This document shows positions 1 through 8,259 of a stretch of DNA of 27,329 nucleotides, piece by piece (position 1 is the first letter of the stretch; the number at the start of each line of letters is the position of its first letter). A program made the position numbers and the translations under genes. Source of the stretch: Candidatus Hodarchaeota archaeon (lineage in GTDB: Archaea; Asgardarchaeota; Heimdallarchaeia; Hodarchaeales; Hodarchaeaceae). Below the pieces are notes generated by a model, which was not told the DNA's origin, did no database searches, and saw only the letters and a program-made list of their open reading frames with translations. The DNA is taken from the NCBI GenBank assembly GCA_016839665.1, contig JAEOTU010000050.1:1-27329 (forward strand). Direction: 5' to 3'.

Positions 1-50
1 AGAACGGATATTCGCACTTCGTTTTCCGTAGTTCGACCATAGTCACTCAT
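1..50 (-). CDS. Possible 5' end of a leftward gene, truncated by the window edge
   Basis: On the minus strand an ATG at 50 opens a frame with no stop to the window edge; it reads MSDYGRTTENEVRISV. The stretch ahead of it (about 51-130) is AT-rich and includes TATTTTAATTA-like sequence that could serve as a promoter. Only about 16 codons are visible, so no family can be assigned and the frame could be open by chance. The rest of the gene, if real, lies to the left of the window. Confidence 0.3.
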   Translation of the reverse strand, partial: MSDYGRTTENEVRISV

Positions 51-168
51 TTGTTTTTTCCACTATCCAAGTTTTTCAATCCTTAACACCTAATTAAAAT
101 AGATTTGCATTTGGTTGAGATCGTAGCAAAAAATAAGTTGATTTAAGCTAATTTCTTTGAATAACAGT

Positions 169-1596
169 TTACAAAAACCCATCTTGGTGATAGGAAACCA
201 TCTTCGATCCAGCTTCAATCCAATCCTCTGCAGCATTTTCAAAAATTATCTTAGCTCGCTTATTTGCTTCTTTGATGATTGAGAATTCATCAATATTAGA
301 GAATTGAGTGTTAGATATTATCAGATTGCCATTAATGATCACGTTATCTACTTCATTTCCAGTTGTTGAGTAGACTAAATTCGGAATAAAATTCCTAATG
401 GGTTTCTCCACTATAGGAGTCAAATTTAAGTTCGTTAAATTGATCGTGATTATATCAGCCTGCTTTCCTACCTCAAGACTTCCGATTGATTTGTCAAGAC
501 CAAGGACTCGTGCTCCTCCAATGGTTGCTAATCGCAGAGATTTCCAAGGTGGTAGAGCAGTTGGATCTTTATTGATTACTTTTGTTAATACACTAGCCAT
601 CCTCATCTCCTGGAACATATTATGGTGACCAGGGCCAGGAGCTTGATCTGTTCCTATTGCTGCATTACCTCCGAGTTTCAAGTAATGACCAAGAGGAGGA
701 ACAATACCATCTATCATCGAGATTGCCGAAGGACAACCAACCATCCCAACTCCGCTTTTCACCATTAGTGACCGTTCATCACTGGTTGTATCATGAATAT
801 GAGCAGCTACAAGTCTATCATTGAGCAATCCGTTTTTTTCCAAAATTTTGATTGTTGTTTGATTTTTGCCAAATCTACCAGTGATTTGAAGTCTTTCGCG
901 TTCTCCTTGTGCCACATGCATATGAATTTTACAATCTCGGTCTATAGCCTGTTGTTTGATGTCCAAAAGTAGTGGGATAGAGCAAAAGTCCAGAGCTTGA
1001 GGACCGTACATCGAGATCACAAGTTTTTCGCCTTTAAATTCTTGAAATATATCATTCGCTCTCTTCAGGGCTGCCTCTCCTTTCGAATGATCAAATTCAT
1101 ACAAATCTGTGGGTTTCAAATGAGCTCTATCTGAACTTACCTCATTTACTGTCTCGATAGCCACCATACGAACTTTAAAGGGAAGATATACTTGATTGAC
1201 AAGATTCGATACAAATCCTGCATATTCTGCAAAAGTAGTTGTACCTGATCTTAATCCTTCTAAAACTGCCAATTTTGTGCCTGTGACCAGATCATTTGGT
1301 GTTAACCATTTCATGAATGGTCCTAGACCTTTATGCATCCATTCAATCTCAGGTAAATCTTGGGCTCCTCCTCTTAAGAGTGTAACTCCTGTATGAGTGT
1401 GAGCATTTATCAATCCAGGCATTGTGATATGATCAGTACCATCTATGACTTTATCAGCCTGTTTATAATTCAGACTGTCAGTAGTACCTACATAGGTTAT
1501 CTTTCCCTCTTCAATTCCTAATGCTCCGTTTGAAATTATTCCCAAGCCTTTTCCACTAAAGGTCATCAACCAGGTATTAATTATCGCAATATTCAA
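169..1596 (-). CDS. Trz/Atz-type amidohydrolase (MtaD/SsnA-like deaminase or hydrolase)
   Basis: Metal-dependent amidohydrolase of the family that includes 5'-methylthioadenosine/S-adenosylhomocysteine deaminases and triazine hydrolases; these hydrolytically deaminate or dechlorinate heterocycles in the cytoplasm. A small N-terminal beta-sandwich precedes the barrel. Metal ligands are visible: H66 and H68 in NAHTHTG, H225/H227 in HMHVAQGERE, H266 or H268 in AAHIHD, and D317 in GTDQAPG. The ADIITINL strand near the C-terminus completes the second half of the beta-sandwich. The 475-residue length is normal. At the HMH strand it has VAQGERE where classical MTA/SAH deaminases have a glutamate-type motif, so the substrate is not assignable. 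It is transcribed divergently from the MFS transporter across a 241-base gap. Family confident, substrate unknown. Confidence 0.9.
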   Translation of the reverse strand: MNIAIINTWLMTFSGKGLGIISNGALGIEEGKITYVGTTDSLNYKQADKVIDGTDHITMPGLINAHTHTGVTLLRGGAQDLPEIEWMHKGLGPFMKWLTPNDLVTGTKLAVLEGLRSGTTTFAEYAGFVSNLVNQVYLPFKVRMVAIETVNEVSSDRAHLKPTDLYEFDHSKGEAALKRANDIFQEFKGEKLVISMYGPQALDFCSIPLLLDIKQQAIDRDCKIHMHVAQGERERLQITGRFGKNQTTIKILEKNGLLNDRLVAAHIHDTTSDERSLMVKSGVGMVGCPSAISMIDGIVPPLGHYLKLGGNAAIGTDQAPGPGHHNMFQEMRMASVLTKVINKDPTALPPWKSLRLATIGGARVLGLDKSIGSLEVGKQADIITINLTNLNLTPIVEKPIRNFIPNLVYSTTGNEVDNVIINGNLIISNTQFSNIDEFSIIKEANKRAKIIFENAAEDWIEAGSKMVSYHQDGFL

Positions 1597-1837
1597 GATA
1601 GTTCACCAGGTAATAAGACTCGATTAGAGATAATCAATTATTTTAAATTAAGCTTGTTAAAAACTGATGCTTACATTGCCGAAAAGCTAATGCTTTTTAC
1701 ATACCAATTACTAACATCTTCAATCATCAATATACCCATTATAACTCTGGTTACATGACATTAATCACGTGAACCACGGTTTAAGACAGATTTAAGGAAT
1801 CTCATTAACAAACATAAGAATCGAAGGTTTATAATTA
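1597..1837. promoter_or_regulatory. Divergent promoter region, amidohydrolase / MFS transporter
   Basis: This 241-base non-coding stretch separates two divergent genes. It holds a perfect 6-bp inverted repeat, AAAAGC-TAAT-GCTTTT, at 1682-1697, and an imperfect inverted repeat at 1749-1775 whose right arm is TCACGTGAACC. The same 11-mer recurs at 3178-3188. No convincing TATA box at normal spacing was found before the MFS gene; TTTATAATTA directly abuts its ATG. Confidence 0.45.
1749..1775. repeat. Imperfect inverted repeat containing TCACGTGAACC
   Basis: The left arm GGTTACATGAC (1749-1759) is close to the reverse complement of the right arm, 1764-1775, which includes TCACGTGAACC (1765-1775) with the 8-bp palindrome TCACGTGA. 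It lies 63 bases before the MFS start. The right arm is repeated exactly at 3178-3188. The position and symmetry suggest a regulator binding site; this is inference. Confidence 0.4.
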
Positions 1838-3169
1838 ATGCAAGGATCCAAACCAGCTGGGTATTTTGAGAATCTCAAGATTATTTTTCATTCGAGAAAT
1901 TATCTTGTAATCCTCCTTACAAATTATTCTGGAGCCATTTTTTTAGCAGCGTGGATTTATTTAAACCTCTTTTTCAGGGATATAGGAATTTCTTACCTCG
2001 AGCTTGGTCTTGCAGATTCTTGGGCAATGATTCTCGGTCTATTTGCAACTATGTTTGGTGGATATTGGGCCGACAAATATATTCCGCATCGAAAATATAT
2101 GGCCACATTTAACATGTTCTTTCTAGCTATCGCTTCCTTTTTGATTCCGTTTGTTACTGATTTTTCTGGACTTCTCTCAGTTTGGACAGTTTTTGGCTTC
2201 AGTCAATTCTGTCAATCATCGATTGATCCTATACTGTTTGAATCCATCCCTCCAGAACAGATGGGAACAGGAACCAGTCTTTTTACTCTTGGTGGAGTTT
2301 TTGGAATTGCTGGGCTGGTCATTGTTGGTTTCTTGATAAAAGAAAATTTCGTGTCAGGCCTAAAAGTTTTTTGGTACCTTTTCACAATAGTAGCAATATT
2401 GAATTTTTTCACACGATTGTTCTTTTTAAAGAAAACACAACCTACTCAACAAACAGCAGATCAAAAGCATAAAAAAGGGATTAAAGACCTTTTTAATCAA
2501 TATCGAACGGGAATTATGGTATTAATATCTACAATTCCACTGTTTTTCATTGTGTTTTTACTAGATATCACCAGTGATATAAATTACCGTTTTGCTCAAA
2601 ATTTTTATCTCAATGAAGAAGTGGGAATGGATTATAGTACTATTAACTACACCATGATTGGAGCAATCATTCTTGGTGTTCTTGGAGGTCTTGTAGCTGG
2701 GTTCCTCCTAGATAGGACGAAAAATGATGCAAAAATTATGTTCCTCGTATATTTGTTTCTTCCTTTCTCAATTTTTCTCCTGTTTCAATCACCGTCAATT
2801 CCAGTGTGGACAGACCAACTCCCGAATGAAGGATTAGGTGCTATTATTGCAAGTACAGCATTTATTGCAGTTTTAATTAAAGCAGGAAATGATGAAGTTT
2901 GGCGAACAATAGCATGGGGAGCTGTTGGTCGCAAACTCCCACGAGAACACACTGGAAAAGTTATGGCTATACTTTCAATGTCTATTTCACTTATTGGTAT
3001 CATTGTTAGTCCAATTGCTGGTTTTATTTACCAGATTGAAGGAGGAAAACCTTTATTACTGATTACTTTTGTGGTAAATCTAATAATAATAATGCTACTC
3101 TTAGCAGGATGGTTAAGAAGTCCTACAAAGGATGATGATAAAATTTCTATTATCTCTGGGCAAGTCTAA
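1838..3169 (+). CDS. Major facilitator superfamily transporter
   Basis: Integral membrane transporter of 443 residues with about 12 predicted transmembrane helices in two halves, separated by a charged cytoplasmic loop at about 199-223 (many K, Q, T). The MFS motif A region is visible after helix 2 as GGYWADKYIPHRK (74-86), and a weaker second copy, GFLLDRTKND, follows the corresponding helix of the second half. Length is typical. Substrate cannot be told from sequence. The following gene, a membrane-anchored hydrolase, is in the same orientation 124 bases on, and both upstream regions share TCACGTGAACC, suggesting common control. The ATG at 1838 is preceded by very AT-rich DNA rather than a clear ribosome binding site, so the message may be leaderless. 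Confidence 0.88.
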   Translation: MQGSKPAGYFENLKIIFHSRNYLVILLTNYSGAIFLAAWIYLNLFFRDIGISYLELGLADSWAMILGLFATMFGGYWADKYIPHRKYMATFNMFFLAIASFLIPFVTDFSGLLSVWTVFGFSQFCQSSIDPILFESIPPEQMGTGTSLFTLGGVFGIAGLVIVGFLIKENFVSGLKVFWYLFTIVAILNFFTRLFFLKKTQPTQQTADQKHKKGIKDLFNQYRTGIMVLISTIPLFFIVFLLDITSDINYRFAQNFYLNEEVGMDYSTINYTMIGAIILGVLGGLVAGFLLDRTKNDAKIMFLVYLFLPFSIFLLFQSPSIPVWTDQLPNEGLGAIIASTAFIAVLIKAGNDEVWRTIAWGAVGRKLPREHTGKVMAILSMSISLIGIIVSPIAGFIYQIEGGKPLLLITFVVNLIIIMLLLAGWLRSPTKDDDKISIISGQV

Positions 3170-3177
3170 CATTCCTG

Positions 3178-3188
3178 TCACGTGAACC
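3178..3188. promoter_or_regulatory. Second TCACGTGAACC element
   Basis: An exact copy of the 11-mer found at 1765-1775, here just after the MFS stop and about 106 bases before the hydrolase start. It contains the self-complementary core TCACGTGA. Two exact 11-base matches in the short gaps ahead of neighbouring co-oriented genes are unlikely by chance, so a shared regulator site is inferred. Confidence 0.4.
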
Positions 3189-3293
3189 CAATTCACAATT
3201 TAGTCGTTTCCGCTTTGAAATTGGTTTTATTTCTCTTTCTGGAATAGAAATTCTCTTGATAAAAAATTCAAACTGAATTGCTATTACCTTAGA

Positions 3294-5048
3294 GTGGTGT
3301 TGTTCATGAAGAAAATCCGCCCACGTTACCTAGTCTTGATACTCAGCATTTCAATGGTGATTGGAGGAAGTATGACTGCTTGGTTGATCCAAAACGATTT
3401 TGGAACTGTTTCAGTAACTGAAGTTGATATTTTGACTGACGACAGTGTTACAATTCATTCTACTCTTCAGAGACCAATTTATGCTACTGCTTCTAACCCT
3501 GTACCTGGAGTTGTTGTAATACATGGTGTCTATCAATCGAAAGAATGGTTACGTGCATTTGGTATTGAATTAGCTCGGAGAGGGTTTGTTACTCTCACTA
3601 TTGATGCGGCTTCTCATGGCAACTCTGAATATGCTTCTGGGACTGATTCAGATCGAGGAGGAGCCGCTGCTCTTGAGTATTTAGATAGTCTTGCTTATGT
3701 TAGCAAACTTGGCCTAGTTGGTCATTCGATGGGAGCAGGGATTGCAATCCAAGCCCTTGAACTTACTTCCGTGCCAATCGACGCGTTAGTATTTGTTGGA
3801 GGAGGATCAAGAGACATGGGTGATTGGGGAAATAGCACGTATCCGAAAAATTTGCTAATAACGGTTGGTAGGTATGATGAGCTTTTCAATATTCCCAACC
3901 TCATCAATTCCCTAACATCAGTCTTTAATGAAACATCTTCGATCTCAGTAGGGCAAAGATACGGCGAATTCGCTGATGGATCTGCTCGTATGCTTGTTAT
4001 TGGCCAAACAAACCATCTATTTGAGACTATTGATCCAATTATTATCAGCGAGACCATCGAATGGCTTAAAGAAAGTCTCAAAGGTTCTGGAGATGACCCA
4101 TACTGGATTTCTAAAGGAAATTTGATCTATCTATTCCATATTTTGGGAGGTTTCATCTCCTCACTTGGAATATTCCTTTCATTTTTCCCAGTTTTGGTCA
4201 TTCTCATTGATCTACCTTTCTTTCAAAGTATAAAGCAAATACCCTCCTCTAGTTATTCGGTAAGTACTCGTGGGTATTGGGCTTTCGGTGCACTATATGC
4301 AGGACTTAGTTTAGGATCGTTCATACCAGCGTTGTTATTGCCGTCAATCCCTTTTCCTCAAAATTTGGGATCAACTGTGGGAGTATGGCTCCTGGGGAGT
4401 GCATTTCTTGCTTTGATTGCACTGTTTTTCATCCATCGTTACCAAAGCAAACACAATACTGATGATCTCTCCTGGTCTGATTATGGCATCGACACATGTT
4501 CGTGTGCGTTTCCTAACTTTGGTAAGAGTACAATACTAGCATTTCTGGTTTTGCTTTGGGCCTACTTCTGGATGCTACCCTTGGATCTTTTTTTTGCTCT
4601 CGATTTTAGTGCTTTTCTTCCACTCTTTAACGATCTTCCTCTAGTCCCCCCACGTATGATAGTCGCTCCTCTCTATCTAATTTTTACTATTCCATTCTTT
4701 GTAATTGAGGGAATGTGGCTTATGGGACTATTACGAACCAGTCCAAAAGATAATTGGGTAAAAACACAATTTTCATGGACATCTAAAGCTATATTCATTA
4801 AAATTCTACCTTATGCTCTTATTCTCATTATTCAACTCATAATGAGCATTTTTTTAGGTTCACCTTTCATATCAGGAATGATAGGTTTTTATTTACTCTT
4901 CTTTTGGATGTTCACACCGTTCTTTATCATTACCACATTCATTACTGCATGGACATATTATCTAACTGAACGGGTTTATGTTGGCGCAGTACTAAATGCT
5001 TTGATTTTCAGCTGGACATTAGCATCCATAATGACATTAGCGATGTGA
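3294..5048 (+). CDS. Membrane-anchored alpha/beta hydrolase with C-terminal polytopic domain
   Basis: Two-part protein of 584 residues. An N-terminal hydrophobic segment (about 11-32) can act as signal anchor. Next comes an alpha/beta hydrolase of the dienelactone hydrolase/dipeptidyl peptidase type: oxyanion-type HG in VVVIHGVY (77-78), nucleophile S145 in GHSMGAG, likely acid D195 in GRYDELF and likely base H241 in QTNHLFE. From about residue 275 to the end there are roughly seven further membrane helices. The hydrolase part probably sits outside the membrane, since it follows the anchor; substrate unknown. Starts are GTG at 3294 or 3297, or ATG at 3306 (four codons in); the ATG looks at least as good. 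It ends five bases from the convergent kinase-like gene. Confidence 0.82.
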   Translation: MVLFMKKIRPRYLVLILSISMVIGGSMTAWLIQNDFGTVSVTEVDILTDDSVTIHSTLQRPIYATASNPVPGVVVIHGVYQSKEWLRAFGIELARRGFVTLTIDAASHGNSEYASGTDSDRGGAAALEYLDSLAYVSKLGLVGHSMGAGIAIQALELTSVPIDALVFVGGGSRDMGDWGNSTYPKNLLITVGRYDELFNIPNLINSLTSVFNETSSISVGQRYGEFADGSARMLVIGQTNHLFETIDPIIISETIEWLKESLKGSGDDPYWISKGNLIYLFHILGGFISSLGIFLSFFPVLVILIDLPFFQSIKQIPSSSYSVSTRGYWAFGALYAGLSLGSFIPALLLPSIPFPQNLGSTVGVWLLGSAFLALIALFFIHRYQSKHNTDDLSWSDYGIDTCSCAFPNFGKSTILAFLVLLWAYFWMLPLDLFFALDFSAFLPLFNDLPLVPPRMIVAPLYLIFTIPFFVIEGMWLMGLLRTSPKDNWVKTQFSWTSKAIFIKILPYALILIIQLIMSIFLGSPFISGMIGFYLLFFWMFTPFFIITTFITAWTYYLTERVYVGAVLNALIFSWTLASIMTLAM

Positions 5049-5053
5049 ATTTT

Positions 5054-6127
5054 TTATTCCAACCCGTGTTTCCAACAATAATTTGCTAGAGTAACACATG
5101 TACTCATTCGATCGAATGCTGCCTCATTATTCATATCGGCACGTTTCTGTAGGAAAAGTCCTTCTAATAGAACATTTAATCCTAAGTGAAATGCCAATGC
5201 AATTTCGTAGTCTCCATAGATTGCGTCTAAGGACTGAAAGGAGTCCTTTTGCGTAAGGTACTCCTCGTAGCCTTGGATAAACGGGGAGAGCTCTCGGCTA
5301 ACGAAAGCTTGTAAGTTACCATCCCTATCAAAGTGGTCGATTGCTGAATGCAGAAAGAACGTACCGATATCTTCCATTCTATCTGCACTATCCTCTTCCT
5401 CAACATACTCAGGATCGATTAACCATGTTTGAATCCCTTCTTTTCCGTTATCATCATTTTTCTCAATTGAGAATAAAACATTCCCAGGATGAAAATCCCC
5501 AAAACCAGCAGTTCCACTTGAATGAGTAATCACTCGAGCAAGAGTTTCACTAGCTCGATCAATGAATTTCTTTTTCCTTTCTGGGGTCATAATTAATTCA
5601 TTAAAAACGTTTTTTGCAATGAAAATATATCGCTGTGGATCAATTGGCCTTAACTCCGTCGTATGATACTGACTGAGGGCTTCTCCAGTCAGAAACAACT
5701 TACGATCATGCTCTAGTTCTGAATCAAGGAATGTTTCACCTTGAATTCCTTCATAAATCAATATCTTACCATGTTCAAAAATTACTCTTGGTGTTAACAT
5801 TCCAGTGTTTCTCAACTTAGTAGAGAGACGATTAGTTAATATTTTATTCCTCGCTGCCTCTTCGGGAGAATCAAAAGACTTTAATGCTATCGAAAGTTTT
5901 AGATCTCCTAAATCAGTATTAAAGATAGCAGTAACGAGTTGTAATCCTTTAGATCCCACCTTATGAATCGAACTGATTTGATCTAGCGCAATATAGCGAG
6001 ATTTTTCCCCAAACTTTTTGATTTGCAACTCATCAAAATAGTCCTTTAAATTCTCAACGATCTGCGCTAATATCTGTTTCATTCGTTGGTTTCGTCGTAT
6101 TTTCTCTGCAGCGGATTCTGTTTCCAT
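5054..6127 (-). CDS. Atypical protein kinase / aminoglycoside-phosphotransferase-like kinase
   Basis: Kinase-fold phosphotransferase. Counting from the upstream TTG at 6145 (363 residues), the ATP-binding lysine is probably K89 in IALKSF. The catalytic loop is GFGDFHPGN (D217, N222), where APH/choline-kinase-type enzymes have HGDxxxxN, and the metal-binding aspartate is D244 in LIDPEY. The basic, helical N-terminus (about 1-45) could bind nucleic acid or membrane. I chose the ATG at 6127, six codons in, because the longer form needs TTG; the ribosome binding site does not decide it. The target may be a protein, lipid or small molecule. It is convergent with the hydrolase gene and diverges from the methionine aminopeptidase gene. 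Confidence 0.7.
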   Translation of the reverse strand: METESAAEKIRRNQRMKQILAQIVENLKDYFDELQIKKFGEKSRYIALDQISSIHKVGSKGLQLVTAIFNTDLGDLKLSIALKSFDSPEEAARNKILTNRLSTKLRNTGMLTPRVIFEHGKILIYEGIQGETFLDSELEHDRKLFLTGEALSQYHTTELRPIDPQRYIFIAKNVFNELIMTPERKKKFIDRASETLARVITHSSGTAGFGDFHPGNVLFSIEKNDDNGKEGIQTWLIDPEYVEEEDSADRMEDIGTFFLHSAIDHFDRDGNLQAFVSRELSPFIQGYEEYLTQKDSFQSLDAIYGDYEIALAFHLGLNVLLEGLFLQKRADMNNEAAFDRMSTCVTLANYCWKHGLE

Positions 6128-6145
6128 TTTCTTTTTTCGTCCCAA

Positions 6146-6456
6146 CAGAAATATTGATGCTCATACTTCCAATAGCAGTACAATTAACCTCAATGAATAA
6201 ATAGTATCCGTTTTGAAAAAGGTTAGTAAACACTTAAATCAACTTAATGTTTGAAAAATCCACTGATTGAAAGACAACAGTCTTTAATTCGTTAAAATCA
6301 TTAAAATTAAATTCTCTTAGCTTGATGAAAGAAGTTAAGTCTAATTTGTTTGAGAAATGTCTGTAGGAATCGTATCTCTGTAACTTTTATTGTGATGAAA
6401 AGTTCGCTTATAATAAATAAAATCAGTAGAATTCTTTTAGAAATTGGTGTCACTCC
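6146..6456. promoter_or_regulatory. Non-coding divergent region with the MetAP promoter
   Basis: This stretch of about 311 bases lies between the leftward kinase-like gene and the rightward methionine aminopeptidase. It contains a TATA-like box, TTATAATAAATAA, at about 6409-6421, some 40 bases ahead of the MetAP ATG. A 6-bp perfect hairpin, AAAGAC-AACA-GTCTTT, lies at 6270-6285. I see no convincing small gene or RNA here. Confidence 0.5.
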
Positions 6457-7371
6457 ATGTCAATGACACAAGAGGAAATACAGGACTTATTAATCGCTGG
6501 TAAGATAGCTCACTTAACATTAGATCAGATTAAGAAACATGTGAAACCTGGTGTTCACATTGGAGCTCTATATGACTCTATAGAAAAGCTAATTACGAAA
6601 GCGAAGGGTGTAGAGCTAGCATTTCCTCCTAATATTTCAATCAATGAATGTGCTGCTCATGATACTGCTGCTCCAGATCAATTAGAGAAACGAATGATTC
6701 CTAAGAAAGCTTTGGTCAAGATAGACATTGGAGCTAATGTTAACGGTATGCTTTCAGATACAGCTAAGACTTTTTCTACCGATGGAAAACATTCTCGACT
6801 TATAAGAGCTGCCGAAGATGCTTTGGTTAATGCTATTGACATCATAAAGCCAGGTCTTCGTGTTAGTGAAATTGGAACTGTTGTCGAGCAAACTATTGAA
6901 GATTATGGCTTCAAACCAATTGCTAATTTAACAGGGCATCAAATGAAAAAAGGATTACTTCATGCAGGATTATCAATTCCCAGTGTCAAATCAGTTCCTC
7001 TCACTCAGAGATCAAAATTAAGAAAAGGAATGATCTTGGCTATTGAACCATTTTCAACCAATGGAACAGGGCCTAATAGTGGTTATGTTGAAGATGGATC
7101 TGGATCAGCATTGATCTACTCATCACAAGGAAATCCTAAAACTGAAATTGGTAAATTACTCGTTAAGCGGTACAAAAGATTGCCCTTTTCACTTCGTTCT
7201 GCCTCTCGTTTATTGAGGAAACATTATTCTCCAGTTACAAACCTAGCTCATATCCTTAATGAGGATCGATTTCATGGTTATCGGCCTTTAGTTGAGAAAA
7301 CTGGAGGAGTTGTCGCACAAGCAGAACACACAGTACTTGTGACCGCTAAAGGAGCAAGGATTATCACATAA
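6457..7371 (+). CDS. map: Methionine aminopeptidase, type II (archaeal)
   Basis: Removes the initiator methionine from nascent cytosolic proteins, using a two-metal centre. The 304-residue length and the insert between the halves fit the archaeal/eukaryotic type II enzyme. The five metal ligands are present: D90 in KIDIGA, D101 in LSDTAK, H161 in LTGHQM, E197 in AIEPFS and E290 in QAEHTV. Substrate-pocket histidines are H68 in CAAHDT and probably H169 in LLHAGLSIPS. Start ATG at 6457 lies about 40 bases after a TATA-like box; a second in-frame ATG two codons later is possible. It stands alone, convergent with the small membrane protein gene downstream. Confidence 0.96.
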   Translation: MSMTQEEIQDLLIAGKIAHLTLDQIKKHVKPGVHIGALYDSIEKLITKAKGVELAFPPNISINECAAHDTAAPDQLEKRMIPKKALVKIDIGANVNGMLSDTAKTFSTDGKHSRLIRAAEDALVNAIDIIKPGLRVSEIGTVVEQTIEDYGFKPIANLTGHQMKKGLLHAGLSIPSVKSVPLTQRSKLRKGMILAIEPFSTNGTGPNSGYVEDGSGSALIYSSQGNPKTEIGKLLVKRYKRLPFSLRSASRLLRKHYSPVTNLAHILNEDRFHGYRPLVEKTGGVVAQAEHTVLVTAKGARIIT

Positions 7372-7406
7372 AACTTATTTTAGAAGACCGTATGTTGAAT
7401 ACAATA

Positions 7407-8012
7407 CTACCAATAAAAATCCCTCCAAATGGGGTATAGGAGGAAGTCATTCACATTGTTTATCAGGAGAATTGCTGTCATTATTATCAAACATAGAATC
7501 CACAACCATTGACTTGAATGAAGGCGTCTACGCCTTATGAAATCCTGGGAAACATTGATGATATCCATGTAAAGCCAGGTAAGAAACCAAAGGGGAATTG
7601 CCCAATAAACCTGAATAAATTGCATTGAAGAAGGAGGAAGTAACATACCACCTGTCCCCTCAACCATATAAGAAGGAACGGGAGGATAAATGAATTCAGT
7701 AGCATTCTGTATAATTTCAGAAATTAACGAAAAATCAATGAGATTGAAGAATAGAACTAAGAAAAATGGTAAAACACCAAGCGTTATGAGAACAGAAGAT
7801 AGTAAGAGTCTTCTTCCATCAGACTTATTCCTTTGTATCTTGTGAAAAAACATCAACATTAAAACCCAGATAATCTCCCATAGAAACAGAGGCCACAATG
7901 TTGGATTAAACAGGCTCTTAATACAATAGTAGCTAACCAAAAAAGGAATGTACATGGTTAAAATGATTCCTAAGACCCCATATATCAGGAACATTAAAAG
8001 AAGATTAGCCAA
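7407..8012 (-). CDS. Hypothetical polytopic membrane protein
   Basis: Protein of about 201 residues with roughly five hydrophobic segments (about 3-30, 40-55, 68-93, 131-150 and 168-190) and no soluble domain. I recognise no family. The open frame begins with TTG at 8012, two bases after a GGAG-type ribosome binding sequence; the first in-frame ATG is at 7994, six codons in. It lies on the same strand as, and downstream of, the HEAT-repeat gene and the possible 50-residue protein, and could be co-transcribed with them. Function unknown. Confidence 0.6.
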   Translation of the reverse strand: MANLLLMFLIYGVLGIILTMYIPFLVSYYCIKSLFNPTLWPLFLWEIIWVLMLMFFHKIQRNKSDGRRLLLSSVLITLGVLPFFLVLFFNLIDFSLISEIIQNATEFIYPPVPSYMVEGTGGMLLPPSSMQFIQVYWAIPLWFLTWLYMDIINVSQDFIRRRRLHSSQWLWILCLIIMTAILLINNVNDFLLYPIWRDFYW

Positions 8013-8069
8013 CTCTCCATGACGAAAAAATGAAATTATTAAATTACTGTATATCCTAAAAAGAAAGAC

Positions 8070-8222
8070 TTAATTACATATCAAGCTGAATACAACCATC
8101 CCAACCACAGACCAAACTATAGAACCAGTAGTTTTTGAAATTTTCTCTTCTATGGACGGTAAATTGCAGTCTAGTCTAGATTTTTCATTGATTGAGTCAT
8201 TATTCTCTCTAATGGGATTCAT
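8070..8222 (-). CDS. Possible small tail-anchored protein (50 residues)
   Basis: Within the 247-base gap on the strand of the HEAT-repeat gene, an ATG at 8222 opens a 50-codon frame ending in TAA at 8070. The first 30 residues are polar (MNPIRENNDSINEKSR...) and the last 18 or so are hydrophobic (SIVWSVVGMVVFSLICN), like a single C-terminal membrane anchor. It starts 37 bases after the HEAT gene stop. No strong ribosome binding site is visible, and a 50-codon frame can occur by chance, so this is tentative. If real it may work with the flanking membrane or HEAT-repeat proteins. Confidence 0.35.
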   Translation of the reverse strand: MNPIRENNDSINEKSRLDCNLPSIEEKISKTTGSIVWSVVGMVVFSLICN

Positions 8223-8259
8223 CTATTACACACAATCTAATATTCAATTTGAGTATTAT

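Noticed and set aside
31..40. GTTCGACCAT resembling a tRNA T-loop
   Set aside because: No acceptor stem, D-loop or anticodon arm can be built around it.
398..1396. Rightward frames within the amidohydrolase gene
   Set aside because: Opposite-strand shadows of a gene with clear catalytic motifs.
1682..1697. AAAAGC-TAAT-GCTTTT hairpin as a terminator
   Set aside because: It lies between divergent starts, where no transcript should end, and the stem is short; at most a protein-binding site.
6270..6285. AAAGAC-AACA-GTCTTT hairpin as a structured RNA
   Set aside because: A 6-bp stem alone in AT-rich DNA is weak; no further pairing or conserved RNA motif was seen.
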